From: Methylobacter luteus IMV-B-3098
GTDB lineage: Bacteria > Pseudomonadota > Gammaproteobacteria > Methylococcales > Methylomonadaceae
Direction of reading: 5' to 3'
NCBI RefSeq assembly: GCF_000427625.1
Contig: NZ_KE386569.1
Span: 3,484,789 to 3,548,788 of the forward strand
DNA: 64,000 nucleotides
Positions 16,442 to 24,476 of the stretch are shown in pieces (position 1 is the first letter of the stretch; every line of letters begins with the position of its first letter). The notes under the pieces were generated by a model. It did not search any database. It was not told the origin of the DNA and saw only the letters and a program-made list of their open reading frames with translations. The position numbers and the translations under genes are program-made.

Positions 16442-18349
16442 GTGACAGGCATATCCCAATTTGTGAAATTTAAATTCCGCTCCCGCACGACTATTTTTAT
16501 CCATGATCTGGCCATGGTGGCCGTGGCCTGGTTTGGCGCGTACTGGCTGCGTTTTAATTTGGATGTCATTCCCGATAGGTTTTTACAGGATATCAAGCAA
16601 GATTTGCCTTATGTCGTTGTTATCCAGGGGGGTGTTTTTTGGTTTCTAGGCTTGTATCGCGGCGTTTGGCGTTTTTCTTCCATGCCGGATTTAATCCGAA
16701 TCACTAAAGCGGTTTTGATCGGCATAGGCTTGATTGCCTTGAGTTTCTTTTTGTACAACCGCCTGGACGGTGTGCCACGCGCCGCACTGCCACTGTATTT
16801 GTTCTTATTGTTGCTACTGTTGAGCGTGCCCCGCTTTTGCTATCGATTCTGGAAGGAAAATATTCTGATGGAGCGCTCAGGCAAGAGAGCCCTGATTGTC
16901 GGTGCTGGTGCGGCGGGAGAAATGCTGGTCAGGGATTTGCTGGGCAAAACCAATTCCGGCTATTTACCGGTTGCCTTTGTCGATGATGATCGTCATAAGC
17001 GGAAAAGAGAAATTAGAGGCATTCGGGTAGTCGGCGATATCGAACAATTACCGGTATTTATAAAAAAGCTGGGCATTGAGGTGATACTGATCGCCATTCC
17101 TTCGGCGACAGATAGCCAAATGCGGCGCATCATCGAAACATGCGAGCTGTGTGAGGTGCCTTTTCAAACCTTGCCATCGGTTAAGGATTTATTGTCAGGC
17201 AGGATTTCGCGTGGCAGTTTGCGTGACGTTTCGATTGAGGATATTTTAGGCCGTGATCCGATTCATCTGGATTGGCGACTGATTGCTGACAATCTTCACG
17301 GCAAAAGCATCATGGTGACCGGCGGAGGCGGATCGATCGGCTCGGAACTCTGTAAGCAGCTGGCCAGAGTCAATCCGGCCAAGCTGATTATTTTCGATCA
17401 GTCGGAATTTAATTTATACAAAATAGATGCCGAGTTAAGAGCGTCCCACCCTGAAATAAAGCTCAAGGCTGTTTTAGGGGATGTCGCAGACAGGTTATCG
17501 GTGCGTCATGTTATCCGAAAATTAAAGCCCGATGTTATTTTTCATGCCGCAGCTTATAAGCATGTACCGTTACTGGAAAATCAGATACGAGAAGCTGTGC
17601 ATAATAATGTCATTGGCACCAAGACGGTTGCCGAAGAGGCGATCGCGGTCGGTATTGAGCGCTTTGTCTTGATTTCCACCGATAAGGCCGTTAACCCGAC
17701 CAATGTCATGGGCGCAACCAAAAGGGCGGCCGAGATACTCTGCCAAAATTTGAACAGCCGTGATGGCACGCGTTTTATGACTGTGCGCTTTGGAAACGTA
17801 CTGGATTCCGCCGGTAGTGTCGTGCCTTTGTTCAGAGCGCAAATCAAAGCCGGAGGACCGGTTACGGTGACTCATCCCGATATTACGCGTTATTTTATGA
17901 CGATTCCGGAAGCCTGCCAGTTGATTATGCAGGCTGAAGTCGCCGGCAAAGGCGGTGAGGTTTTTGTCTTGGATATGGGAGAGCCTATAAAGATTGCTTA
18001 TCTGGCCGAGCAAATGATTCGTTTGAGCGGCAAGCGGGTCGGCGATGATATAGAAGTTAAATTCGTAGGTTTAAGACCCGGTGAGAAACTGCACGAGGAA
18101 TTATTTCATGAACATGAGCAACTCAGATCTACCGGTTATGAAAAATTATTATTGGCTAATGCGCGGTTATATGACGAAGTTTTGTGGACAACCCATATTG
18201 AGAAGCTAGTTCAGGTCTGTCAACAGGATAATGAAACTGAGATTTTGAGAGTTTTACGAAGTCTTGTGCCCGAATATCAAGATGAGTTTCCCGAATATGA
18301 AGCTAAGGGCGAGATTGCGGTGAATAATTTGATGTCGGCTAACCTGTAG
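16442..18349 (+). CDS. Membrane-bound UDP-GlcNAc 4,6-dehydratase (WbpM/CapD type)
   Basis: 635 residues from a GTG. Four N-terminal membrane helices are followed by two Rossmann domains: GAGAAGEMLVRDLL near residue 155 and VTGGGGSIGSELCKQL near 296. ISTDKAVNPTNVMGATKRAAE has Met in place of the Tyr of the SDR triad, as in the long WbpM/FlmA-like enzymes. These convert UDP-GlcNAc to the 4-keto-6-deoxy sugar that leads to QuiNAc and FucNAc. It is the last gene of the cluster. Downstream there is no plus-strand terminator with a U tract; the hairpin there points the other way. Confidence 0.92.
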   Translation: MTGISQFVKFKFRSRTTIFIHDLAMVAVAWFGAYWLRFNLDVIPDRFLQDIKQDLPYVVVIQGGVFWFLGLYRGVWRFSSMPDLIRITKAVLIGIGLIALSFFLYNRLDGVPRAALPLYLFLLLLLLSVPRFCYRFWKENILMERSGKRALIVGAGAAGEMLVRDLLGKTNSGYLPVAFVDDDRHKRKREIRGIRVVGDIEQLPVFIKKLGIEVILIAIPSATDSQMRRIIETCELCEVPFQTLPSVKDLLSGRISRGSLRDVSIEDILGRDPIHLDWRLIADNLHGKSIMVTGGGGSIGSELCKQLARVNPAKLIIFDQSEFNLYKIDAELRASHPEIKLKAVLGDVADRLSVRHVIRKLKPDVIFHAAAYKHVPLLENQIREAVHNNVIGTKTVAEEAIAVGIERFVLISTDKAVNPTNVMGATKRAAEILCQNLNSRDGTRFMTVRFGNVLDSAGSVVPLFRAQIKAGGPVTVTHPDITRYFMTIPEACQLIMQAEVAGKGGEVFVLDMGEPIKIAYLAEQMIRLSGKRVGDDIEVKFVGLRPGEKLHEELFHEHEQLRSTGYEKLLLANARLYDEVLWTTHIEKLVQVCQQDNETEILRVLRSLVPEYQDEFPEYEAKGEIAVNNLMSANL

Positions 18350-18351
18350 AT

Positions 18352-18477
18352 AAAAAAAACCTCCCTATGCTTTGCATAGGGAGGCAAAAAATCAAGCAGA
18401 GTGTTATGAGGAGGATCTGCTTGTAGGTATAACACTAGGAGTGTAGTTAATCCTGCCGAGCTTAACTGTTCAATTTG
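18352..18477 (-). ncRNA. Candidate minus-strand small RNA with UCCUCCUC loop
   Basis: On the minus strand a sigma70-like promoter (TTGCTG, 16 bp, TACAAT) is followed by a stretch of about 126 nt ending in a strong hairpin and eight T. No open frame is present. Within it, AGTGTTAT (18436-18429) pairs perfectly with ATAACACT (18407-18400), and CAAGCAGA (18423-18416) with TCTGCTTG (18400-18393). The two stems interlock, so they form either a pseudoknot or two exclusive hairpins. In both cases UCCUCCUC (18415-18408), an anti-Shine-Dalgarno-like segment, stays unpaired. Such C-rich loops are known in several trans-acting small RNAs. No family name can be given. Confidence 0.6.
18360..18384 (-). 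terminator. Minus-directed intrinsic terminator of the small RNA candidate
   Basis: An 11-bp perfect stem (CCTCCCTATGC / GCATAGGGAGG) with a three-base loop. The T run (eight T at 18359-18352) follows on the minus strand. On the plus strand the hairpin is followed by CAAAAAA, so it does not serve the upstream dehydratase gene. Confidence 0.85.
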
Positions 18478-18483
18478 ACTCTT

Positions 18484-18511
18484 ATTGTATTGTTTCTGCG
18501 AGTTGCAGCAA
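18484..18511 (-). promoter_or_regulatory. Promoter of the minus-strand small RNA candidate
   Basis: Minus-strand -35 TTGCTG (18511-18506) and -10 TACAAT (18489-18484) with a 16-bp spacer. Expected transcript start is near 18477. Confidence 0.55.
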
Positions 18512-18870
18512 TTACAAAAAAGATAATTGGAAGATTTAGACCAGTAGCTTTATAGCCAAAAGTTTTAAGTTGAGCTAAAACAATAAGCCCAGCTTGACTA
18601 GTTTATTTATCTGTCAGTTAGAATCTACTATACAGTGGATATTTATTGGATACAATATGATAAATAATAAATGAATTGTTTCTTATTAAGAAATAAATAA
18701 CAATCTAATTTTTAGTTCATTATCATCCATGATCCAAGATCATCCTGAGCTTGGCGCATCTATCATTTCAATCAATCCTGTATAAATATCCAGAAAAAGT
18801 GACGAATCATAATTCTAAAAATTAAAACAGAACTCAAAATTTGTTATTTTCAAGATGAAGAGGGAAAGCA
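18490..18870. other. Upstream region of the LysR regulator, no gene seen
   Basis: Beyond the small-RNA promoter this 380-bp stretch is AT-rich with no open frame of note. A small palindrome (TTCTTATTAAGAA) lies near 18680. It presumably holds the LysR promoter, which I cannot place firmly. Confidence 0.4.
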
Positions 18871-19779
18871 GTGGATAAATTGACCAGCATGAATGTTTTT
18901 GTTCGGGTGGCAAAGGCCGGAAGCTTTGCTGGCGGTGCACGTGATTTGGGGATTTCACGGGCGATGGCAACCAAGCACATCATGCAACTAGAGAGTAATT
19001 TGGGTACGCGCTTATTCAACCGAACTACGCGCAGCTTAAGCCTGACCGATGTGGGCTCCCAATATCTGGAACGTTGTCAGCAGGTGCTCGGTGATGTTGA
19101 AGAGATGGAAGCGGCCGTAACGCATCTACAGACTGAGCCGCGAGGTGTCTTAAAAATCAGTGCCCCACCTGTGATTGGCGCGACGCACATTTCCCGCGCT
19201 TTGGCTGAATTTCTTAAAATACACCCGGATTTAAACGTTGACATGATTTTACAAGGCAGTCCGGGGGATCTGATCGACGAAGGGATTGATCTTGCTATTC
19301 ATCTGGGCGCATTGGAAGATACCAGCATGGTGGCCCGGAAACTGGCCAGTTCGTCATTGGTCGTCTGTGGCTCACCCGAATATCTGGAACAGTACGGTAT
19401 TCCGCAGACGCCGGAAGATTTGGCGCATCATAGCTGTCTGGTCAATTGGGCGATTCCTCCAAGGGGTAAATGGGAATTTAAAGATGAAGGCGGTTATAAG
19501 GCTATACATGTGTCCGGGCGGATGCAAGCCAATGCGGCGCATCCGATCCGTATCGCCGCCATCAATGGCTTAGGTTTGGTTATGCTGCCCACTTATATCG
19601 TCGGGAGCGATATAGAAAAAGGCAAACTGAAGCTGGTGCTGGAAAATTACATACTGCCGCCATTGGATATTCATGCGGTTTATCCGCACAGGAAATACTT
19701 GTCGGCTAAGGTCAGAAGCTTTATGGATTTTCTGCAGGAATGGCTGGAGCACAGGGTCAGTATGCCTGGGACTGAATAA
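18871..19779 (+). CDS. LysR-family transcriptional regulator
   Basis: 302 residues from GTG 18871, with GAGGG spaced suitably upstream. The N-terminal 60 residues (MDKLTSMNVFVRVAKAGSFAGGARDLGISRAMATKHIMQLESNLGTRLFNRTTRSLSLTDVG) are the LysR winged helix-turn-helix. Residues 90-295 are the periplasmic-binding-like effector domain. The CrgA/DmlR-like subgroup has this layout. It overlaps the methyltransferase by one base (TAATG), so here the regulator leads its own operon rather than facing it. The ligand is unknown. Confidence 0.9.
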   Translation: MDKLTSMNVFVRVAKAGSFAGGARDLGISRAMATKHIMQLESNLGTRLFNRTTRSLSLTDVGSQYLERCQQVLGDVEEMEAAVTHLQTEPRGVLKISAPPVIGATHISRALAEFLKIHPDLNVDMILQGSPGDLIDEGIDLAIHLGALEDTSMVARKLASSSLVVCGSPEYLEQYGIPQTPEDLAHHSCLVNWAIPPRGKWEFKDEGGYKAIHVSGRMQANAAHPIRIAAINGLGLVMLPTYIVGSDIEKGKLKLVLENYILPPLDIHAVYPHRKYLSAKVRSFMDFLQEWLEHRVSMPGTE

Positions 19780-20363
19780 TGGATGCGTTAATCGGCAAAT
19801 GGGACCGCATTTATAGTCAATCCGGGCATGAAGCATATTTGCCGGCTCAGGTGCTCGCCGACAATGTGTTTTTACTGCCTGAAGTTGGAACCGCTCTGGA
19901 TCTGGCTTGCGGTCTAGGCGCCAATGCTATTTTTTTAGCACAACAGGGATTGGCAGTGACAGCCTTGGATATTTCGTCTGTCGCAATTGAAAAATTAACA
20001 GCTTATGCGGCTCTGCAGGGGTTAAATATCAATGCCCGCCAGCAAAAAATCGATTGTCACAGCTTGGCAGAATTGAAGTTTGATGTTATCGTCGTGAGCC
20101 GGTTTCTTGACCGCGCCCTAAGTGGTGCGATAATAGACGCACTTAATCCGGCCGGATTGCTTTTTTATCAGACTTATACGCGAGAAAAAGTTAACCGGCA
20201 TGGTCCCAATAATCCTGACTATCTGCTGGCAGAAAACGAGTTACTGGGTTTGTTCTCGCCGTTGCGCGTGGTTTTTTTCAGAGACAATGGCTTAATCGGC
20301 AATAAAAATCTGGGTTTAAGGGGCGAGGCTCAGTTTATCGGCCAGAAATACATAGAGACTTAG
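19779..20363 (+). CDS. SAM-dependent methyltransferase (TehB-like)
   Basis: 194 residues. Motif I is ALDLACGLGANAIFLAQQG and motif II VTALDISSVAIEKL, the pattern of TehB/UbiE-type small-molecule methyltransferases. The tail end (LFYQTYTREKVNRHGPNNPDYLLAENELL) resembles the tellurite-resistance TehB branch, which methylates tellurite, selenite or thiols. It lies between a LysR regulator and a rhodanese, so a role in sulfur, selenium or reactive-electrophile handling is possible, but that is only inference. Confidence 0.8.
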   Translation: MDALIGKWDRIYSQSGHEAYLPAQVLADNVFLLPEVGTALDLACGLGANAIFLAQQGLAVTALDISSVAIEKLTAYAALQGLNINARQQKIDCHSLAELKFDVIVVSRFLDRALSGAIIDALNPAGLLFYQTYTREKVNRHGPNNPDYLLAENELLGLFSPLRVVFFRDNGLIGNKNLGLRGEAQFIGQKYIET

Positions 20364-20370
20364 TTGAACG

Positions 20371-20763
20371 ATGATAGAAAATTTAGATCCTAGACAGTGC
20401 TGGGATTTGCTGCAACAAAATGCTCATGCGGTATTAGTGGATGTAAGAACCAAGATGGAACACACGTTTGTCGGCCATCCGCCAGGTGCCGTACATATTC
20501 CCTGGAAAGAAGCGCCCGATTGGCAAATTAATCCACAATTCGTTGCCGAGGTCGAAAAGGCTGTGCCTGACAAGCAGGCGCCGGTTTTACTGCTTTGCCG
20601 TAGCGGTCAGCGATCGCTGGATGCGGCCAAGGCGCTGGAAGAGGCGGGCTACCAGCATTTAATCAATATTGCTGACGGTTTCGAAGGTGCTTTGGATGAG
20701 AACAAGCATCGCGGTAACCTAAATGGCTGGCGATTCAAAGGTCTGCCCTGGGAGCAAAGTTAA
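20371..20763 (+). CDS. Single-domain rhodanese-like protein
   Basis: 130 residues. The active-site loop is LLLCRSGQRSLDAAKAL, with the catalytic Cys in CRSGQRS, and the N-terminal VLVDVRTKMEH and PGAVHIPW motifs complete the domain. Cytoplasmic, no signal peptide. Such proteins carry sulfane sulfur as a cysteine persulfide. It follows the methyltransferase by seven bases and is probably the last gene of the operon. Confidence 0.9.
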   Translation: MIENLDPRQCWDLLQQNAHAVLVDVRTKMEHTFVGHPPGAVHIPWKEAPDWQINPQFVAEVEKAVPDKQAPVLLLCRSGQRSLDAAKALEEAGYQHLINIADGFEGALDENKHRGNLNGWRFKGLPWEQS

Positions 20764-20924
20764 TCTCCATTTCCTTGTCAGGTTGGACCAAGCCGGGCGT
20801 GTCCAGCATCCTCTTAAACTGCCGTTATGATGGCCTCCTGCCATCTTTTCCCTGCCCGATTTTTTAACCGGAGCGCGCTCGATTCCGCGCGCCTGTTCAT
20901 TTAAACATTAGAGTATATTTAAAA

Positions 20925-22736
20925 GTGATCCAAAAATTAAGAAACATTGCCATTATTGCCCACGTAGACCACGGTAAAACGACGCTGGTTGACAAGCTGC
21001 TACAACAATCAGGAACTTTCGCCGCACATGCCAAGGTTTCAGAGCGGATTATGGACTCTAATGATCTTGAAAAAGAGCGTGGTATCACGATTTTGGCCAA
21101 GAATACTGCGCTGGACTGGAACGGTTATCACATCAATATTGTGGATACGCCGGGCCACGCAGATTTTGGTGGCGAAGTTGAGCGCGTCTTGTCGATGGTT
21201 GATTCCGTATTATTGCTGGTTGACGCCGTTGACGGACCTATGCCGCAGACACGATTCGTTACTCAAAAGGCCTTTGCCTTGGGCTTAAAGCCGATTGTGG
21301 TTATCAACAAAATTGACCGTCCTGGCGCCCGTCCTGATTGGGTGGTTGACCAAACTTTTGATCTGTTTGACCGCCTTGGTGCAACCGATGAGCAGCTGGA
21401 TTTTCCGATTGTCTATGCATCGGCATTAAACGGCTATGCTGGTCTTGATCCATCGGTCACAGGTGGCGATATGACGCCTTTGTTTGAGACAATTGTTGAT
21501 AAAGTCAGTCCGCCGGCCGTTGATTTAGACGGTCCTTTCCAAATGCAGGTAACTACGCTCGATTACAACACCTATGTTGGCGTAATAGGTATTGGCCGCA
21601 TCCAACGCGGCACAATTAAGCCGAATATGCCACTGGTGATCATTAATAGAGAAGGCGTTGAGCGTAAAGGCCGCATGCTGCAGGTTTTCGGCTTTCACGG
21701 GTTGGACCGCGTCGAAGTGCCCGAAGCACGTGCCGGCGATATTATCGCATTTACCGGTATTGAAAAGTTGGAAATATCCGATACGATCTGCCATCCGGAT
21801 GCAGTAGAAATATTACCACCGTTAACGGTCGATGAGCCGACAGTGACGATGACTTTTCAGGTCAATAATTCACCATTTGCCGGCAAAGAAGGCAAGTTCG
21901 TGACTTCTCGGCAGATCCGCGACCGTTTGGAAAAAGAATTGCAGCACAACGTGGCGCTAAGAGTTGAAGATACGGCTGATCCGGACAAATTTAAAGTATC
22001 CGGCCGCGGCGAGTTGCATTTATCGGTCCTGATTGAAAATATGCGTCGTGAAGGTTTTGAACTGGGCGTTTCCCGGCCTGAAGTGATTATGAAAGAAATC
22101 GACGGTGAAAAATGCGAGCCTTTCGAGATGGTCACGATTGAGGTAGAGGAGGCTCATCAAGGCACAATCATGGAAAGAATGGGTGAGCGTAAAGGCGACT
22201 TGCTGAACATGGTGCCCGATGGCAAAGGTCGTATTCGTCTGGAATATATGATTCCGTCACGCGGGTTAATCGGTTTTCAAACCGAATTTATGACCGCTAC
22301 ATCAGGTTCAGGTCTGTTGTACCACGTGTTTGATCACTACGGTCCAGTGAAAAAAGGCGAACTGGGCACACGCAAACGAGGCGTGATGGTTTCCATGGTG
22401 CAGGGTAAGGCGTTGGCTTATGCATTGTTTGCTTTGCAGGAGCGTGGCGAGTTGTTCCTGGTTCATGCCGATGAAGTGTATGAAGGAATGTTGGTAGGCA
22501 TACATTCACGCGCCAATGATTTAGTTGTCAACCCGACCAAAGCTAAACAGCTAACGAATATTCGCGCTGCCGGTACAGACGAAAACTTGATTTTAACAGC
22601 GATTCAAAAAATGACTTTAGAGCAAGCTCTGGAGTTTATTGGTGAGGATGAACTGGTAGAAGTGACGCCAAAATCAATCCGCTTGAGGAAGAAGCATTTA
22701 ACTGAGAACGAGCGTAAACGTGCTGCTAAAGGCTAA
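20925..22736 (+). CDS. typA: GTP-binding protein TypA/BipA
   Basis: 603 residues from GTG 20925. Translation-factor GTPase of the EF-G type: G1 AHVDHGKTT near residue 14, effector ERGITI, G3 [17 protein letters not shown]4 [10 protein letters not shown], followed by domain II, an EF-G III/V-like region and the BipA-specific C-terminal domain ([17 protein letters not shown]). It acts on the ribosome in 50S assembly and stress adaptation. Single gene, separated from the rhodanese by 161 bp. A long hairpin follows its stop. Confidence 0.97.
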   Translation: MIQKLRNIAIIAHVDHGKTTLVDKLLQQSGTFAAHAKVSERIMDSNDLEKERGITILAKNTALDWNGYHINIVDTPGHADFGGEVERVLSMVDSVLLLVDAVDGPMPQTRFVTQKAFALGLKPIVVINKIDRPGARPDWVVDQTFDLFDRLGATDEQLDFPIVYASALNGYAGLDPSVTGGDMTPLFETIVDKVSPPAVDLDGPFQMQVTTLDYNTYVGVIGIGRIQRGTIKPNMPLVIINREGVERKGRMLQVFGFHGLDRVEVPEARAGDIIAFTGIEKLEISDTICHPDAVEILPPLTVDEPTVTMTFQVNNSPFAGKEGKFVTSRQIRDRLEKELQHNVALRVEDTADPDKFKVSGRGELHLSVLIENMRREGFELGVSRPEVIMKEIDGEKCEPFEMVTIEVEEAHQGTIMERMGERKGDLLNMVPDGKGRIRLEYMIPSRGLIGFQTEFMTATSGSGLLYHVFDHYGPVKKGELGTRKRGVMVSMVQGKALAYALFALQERGELFLVHADEVYEGMLVGIHSRANDLVVNPTKAKQLTNIRAAGTDENLILTAIQKMTLEQALEFIGEDELVEVTPKSIRLRKKHLTENERKRAAKG

Positions 22737-22750
22737 GCAATGTATAAGCG

Positions 22751-22784
22751 ATACAGGTGGCAGGGAGGTCCCTGCCACCTGTAT
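22751..22784 (+). other. Long perfect hairpin after typA
   Basis: A 15-bp perfect stem (22751-22765 with 22770-22784) and a four-base AGGT loop, 14 bp after the typA stop. No T run follows on either side, so it is not a standard intrinsic terminator. It may protect the mRNA 3' end or support termination by another route. Confidence 0.7.
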
Positions 22785-22834
22785 CCTGGCCATTGTCGTT
22801 TAACATTGCAGTTCGGCAGGGATTTGAATTTTAT

Positions 22835-22867
22835 AAAAAAGCCCCAGGGCACTAAAGTGCGCTGGGG
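22835..22867 (-). terminator. Minus-directed intrinsic terminator of the Rsm-type RNA
   Basis: GCCCCAG and GCACT pair with AGTGC and CTGGGGC around a two-base loop, with one mismatch, at 22841-22867. Six T follow on the minus strand (22840-22835). On the plus strand only CTAAAA follows. Confidence 0.8.
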
Positions 22868-22946
22868 CCTAAAATCGCCAGCTTGGTTGGCTTAGTTCCA
22901 TCCTTGGCAACATCCTATTGAAAAGTCCTTGAAATCCTTATCCTGT
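22835..22946 (-). ncRNA. Candidate RsmX/Y/Z-type (CsrA/RsmA-titrating) small RNA
   Basis: The minus strand of the typA-hisB gap encodes about 112 nt with six GGA triplets within 47 nt of the expected 5' end (at 22943, 22937, 22928, 22915, 22903 and 22899, reading leftward), in contexts such as ACAGGAT, AAGGAT, AAGGAC and TAGGATG. It ends in a strong hairpin followed by six T. Clustered GGA motifs in a short non-coding RNA with this length are the hallmark of RsmX/RsmY/RsmZ and CsrB/C, which sequester the translational repressor CsrA/RsmA. A GacA-like box lies upstream. No open frame is present. The call is by pattern; a covariance search was not run. Confidence 0.68.
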
Positions 22947-22951
22947 TTGGC

Positions 22952-22980
22952 GATGTAACTATTCTCTCAAAAAGTTCCAA
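22952..22980 (-). promoter_or_regulatory. Possible promoter of the Rsm-type RNA
   Basis: Minus-strand -35 TTGGAA (22980-22975) and -10 TACATC (22957-22952) with a 17-bp spacer. The -10 is imperfect, as often seen for activator-dependent promoters. Start expected near 22946. Confidence 0.45.
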
Positions 22981-23009
22981 GAAAAAAAGCCGGCTAAGGC
23001 GGAAATTGT

Positions 23010-23027
23010 TGTAAGCAAAAGATTACG
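23010..23027. promoter_or_regulatory. GacA/UvrY-like upstream activating box
   Basis: TGTAAG, six bases, ATTACG: matches ten of twelve fixed bases of the palindromic Pseudomonas GacA box TGTAAG-N6-CTTACA. Its centre is about 73 bp upstream of the expected start of the Rsm-type RNA. A second half-like site (TGTAAG, then CTTCAT after five bases) lies at 23046-23062. Confidence 0.55.
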
Positions 23028-23180
23028 TGCAAAATTGTCGCCTTTTGTAAGGCAGGCTTCATCTTTTATATTGCTAAAAAAACAGTATACCCGGCCCGAG
23101 CGACAATGATTTAACAATCACTGCGAAATCCGCTAATTCATAGTAAAATGCTGATAGACATTAATTCAGCCCTTTAAATC

Positions 23181-23774
23181 ATGAATCAACGCACTGCCGA
23201 AGTAGAGCGCAATACGCTTGAAACTCAAATTAATATTAAAATTAACCTGGATGGATCGGGAAAAGCCTCATTTCTAACCGGAATACCTTTTCTTGAGCAT
23301 ATGCTGGATCAGGTTGCCAGACATGGATTGATCGACATCGAAATCGATGCCAAAGGTGACTTGGAAATTGATGATCATCATACGGTGGAAGATATCGGGA
23401 TTACATTGGGCCAAGCCTTTGCTGCAGCTATCGGCGATAAAAAAGGCATTTATCGTTACGGGCATGCCTATGTGCCTCTGGATGAAGCATTGTCCAGAGT
23501 GGTGATTGATTTTTCAGGTCGTCCAGGCCTGTTTTACGAAGTGAAATTCCCGAAGGCCATGATCGGCAGTTTTGATGTGGATTTGTTCCGCGAATTTTTC
23601 CAAGGGTTTGTCAATCATGCCGGCGTTACGCTTCACATTGATAATTTGAAGGGCGCTAACGCTCATCATATTGCAGAAACGATCTTCAAAGCCATGGGGC
23701 GGGCAATACGCATGGCCATCGCCGCCGACCCAAGAATGGCTGGCATGATGCCTTCAACCAAAGGCAGCCTTTAA
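23181..23774 (+). CDS. hisB: Imidazoleglycerol-phosphate dehydratase HisB
   Basis: 197 residues, monofunctional, without the N-terminal phosphatase domain of enteric HisB. Sixth chemical step of histidine synthesis, forming imidazole-acetol phosphate in the cytoplasm. The metal-binding motifs [26 protein letters not shown] and, near the end, [14 protein letters not shown] are all intact. It opens the his run, 36 bp before hisH; other his genes (hisG, D, C) are not in this window. Confidence 0.97.
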   Translation: MNQRTAEVERNTLETQINIKINLDGSGKASFLTGIPFLEHMLDQVARHGLIDIEIDAKGDLEIDDHHTVEDIGITLGQAFAAAIGDKKGIYRYGHAYVPLDEALSRVVIDFSGRPGLFYEVKFPKAMIGSFDVDLFREFFQGFVNHAGVTLHIDNLKGANAHHIAETIFKAMGRAIRMAIAADPRMAGMMPSTKGSL

Positions 23775-23810
23775 TTTCGAACCCGTTTTTAACTTTTACT
23801 CTTGTGTTTT

Positions 23811-24452
23811 ATGTCTTCTGTTGCCGTTATTGATTATGGAATGGGCAATCTGCATTCGATTGCAAAAGCCCTGCAGCATGCTGCTCCGCAAGTAGATGTG
23901 CGAATAGTATCCGATGCCGATGCGATCTTGCACGCTGATCGGGTTGTTTTTCCCGGCGTCGGCGCCATACGCGATTGCATGCAGGCATTGAATCAGTCGG
24001 GTTTGTCCGAGGTCATAAAGAGCGTTGCCGAAACAAAGCCTTTGCTGGGCATTTGTTTAGGTATGCAGGCTTTATTGACTGACAGCGAGGAAAACGGCAA
24101 TACGCAATGTCTGAATATTTTTTCGGGTCATGTTGTGCATTTTCGTGAGCCATTAGAAGACAGTGTCGGCAATCGTCTGAAAATTCCTCATATGGGTTGG
24201 AATCAGGTTCATTTTGCGCCTCATCCGCTATGGGACGGTATTGCCCAGGACAGCCGGTTTTATTTTGTGCACAGCTATTATGCGTGCCCCGACGAAACTT
24301 CCGTCGTCGCGGCAACCACGGACTATCCTGACCCATTTGCTTGCGCTTTGGCGCGAAACAATGTTTTTGCCGTACAATTTCACCCCGAAAAAAGTCAGGC
24401 AGCCGGTTTGCAACTGCTGAAAAACTTTTTACATTGGAATGGACAAGTTTAA
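23811..24452 (+). CDS. hisH: Imidazole glycerol phosphate synthase glutaminase subunit HisH
   Basis: 213 residues from ATG 23811. Class I glutamine amidotransferase: VAVIDYGMGNLHS at the start, the nucleophile Cys in LLGICLGMQAL, and the His-Glu pair in VQFHPEKSQ. It releases ammonia from glutamine and channels it to HisF, whose gene lies two genes downstream. Confidence 0.97.
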   Translation: MSSVAVIDYGMGNLHSIAKALQHAAPQVDVRIVSDADAILHADRVVFPGVGAIRDCMQALNQSGLSEVIKSVAETKPLLGICLGMQALLTDSEENGNTQCLNIFSGHVVHFREPLEDSVGNRLKIPHMGWNQVHFAPHPLWDGIAQDSRFYFVHSYYACPDETSVVAATTDYPDPFACALARNNVFAVQFHPEKSQAAGLQLLKNFLHWNGQV

Positions 24453-24476
24453 ATTTACCATTGAGGTTCTACGTGT

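Noticed and set aside
18360..18384. Terminator of the WbpM-like gene
   Set aside because: The T run lies on the minus strand only; the plus strand has CAAAAAA after the hairpin.
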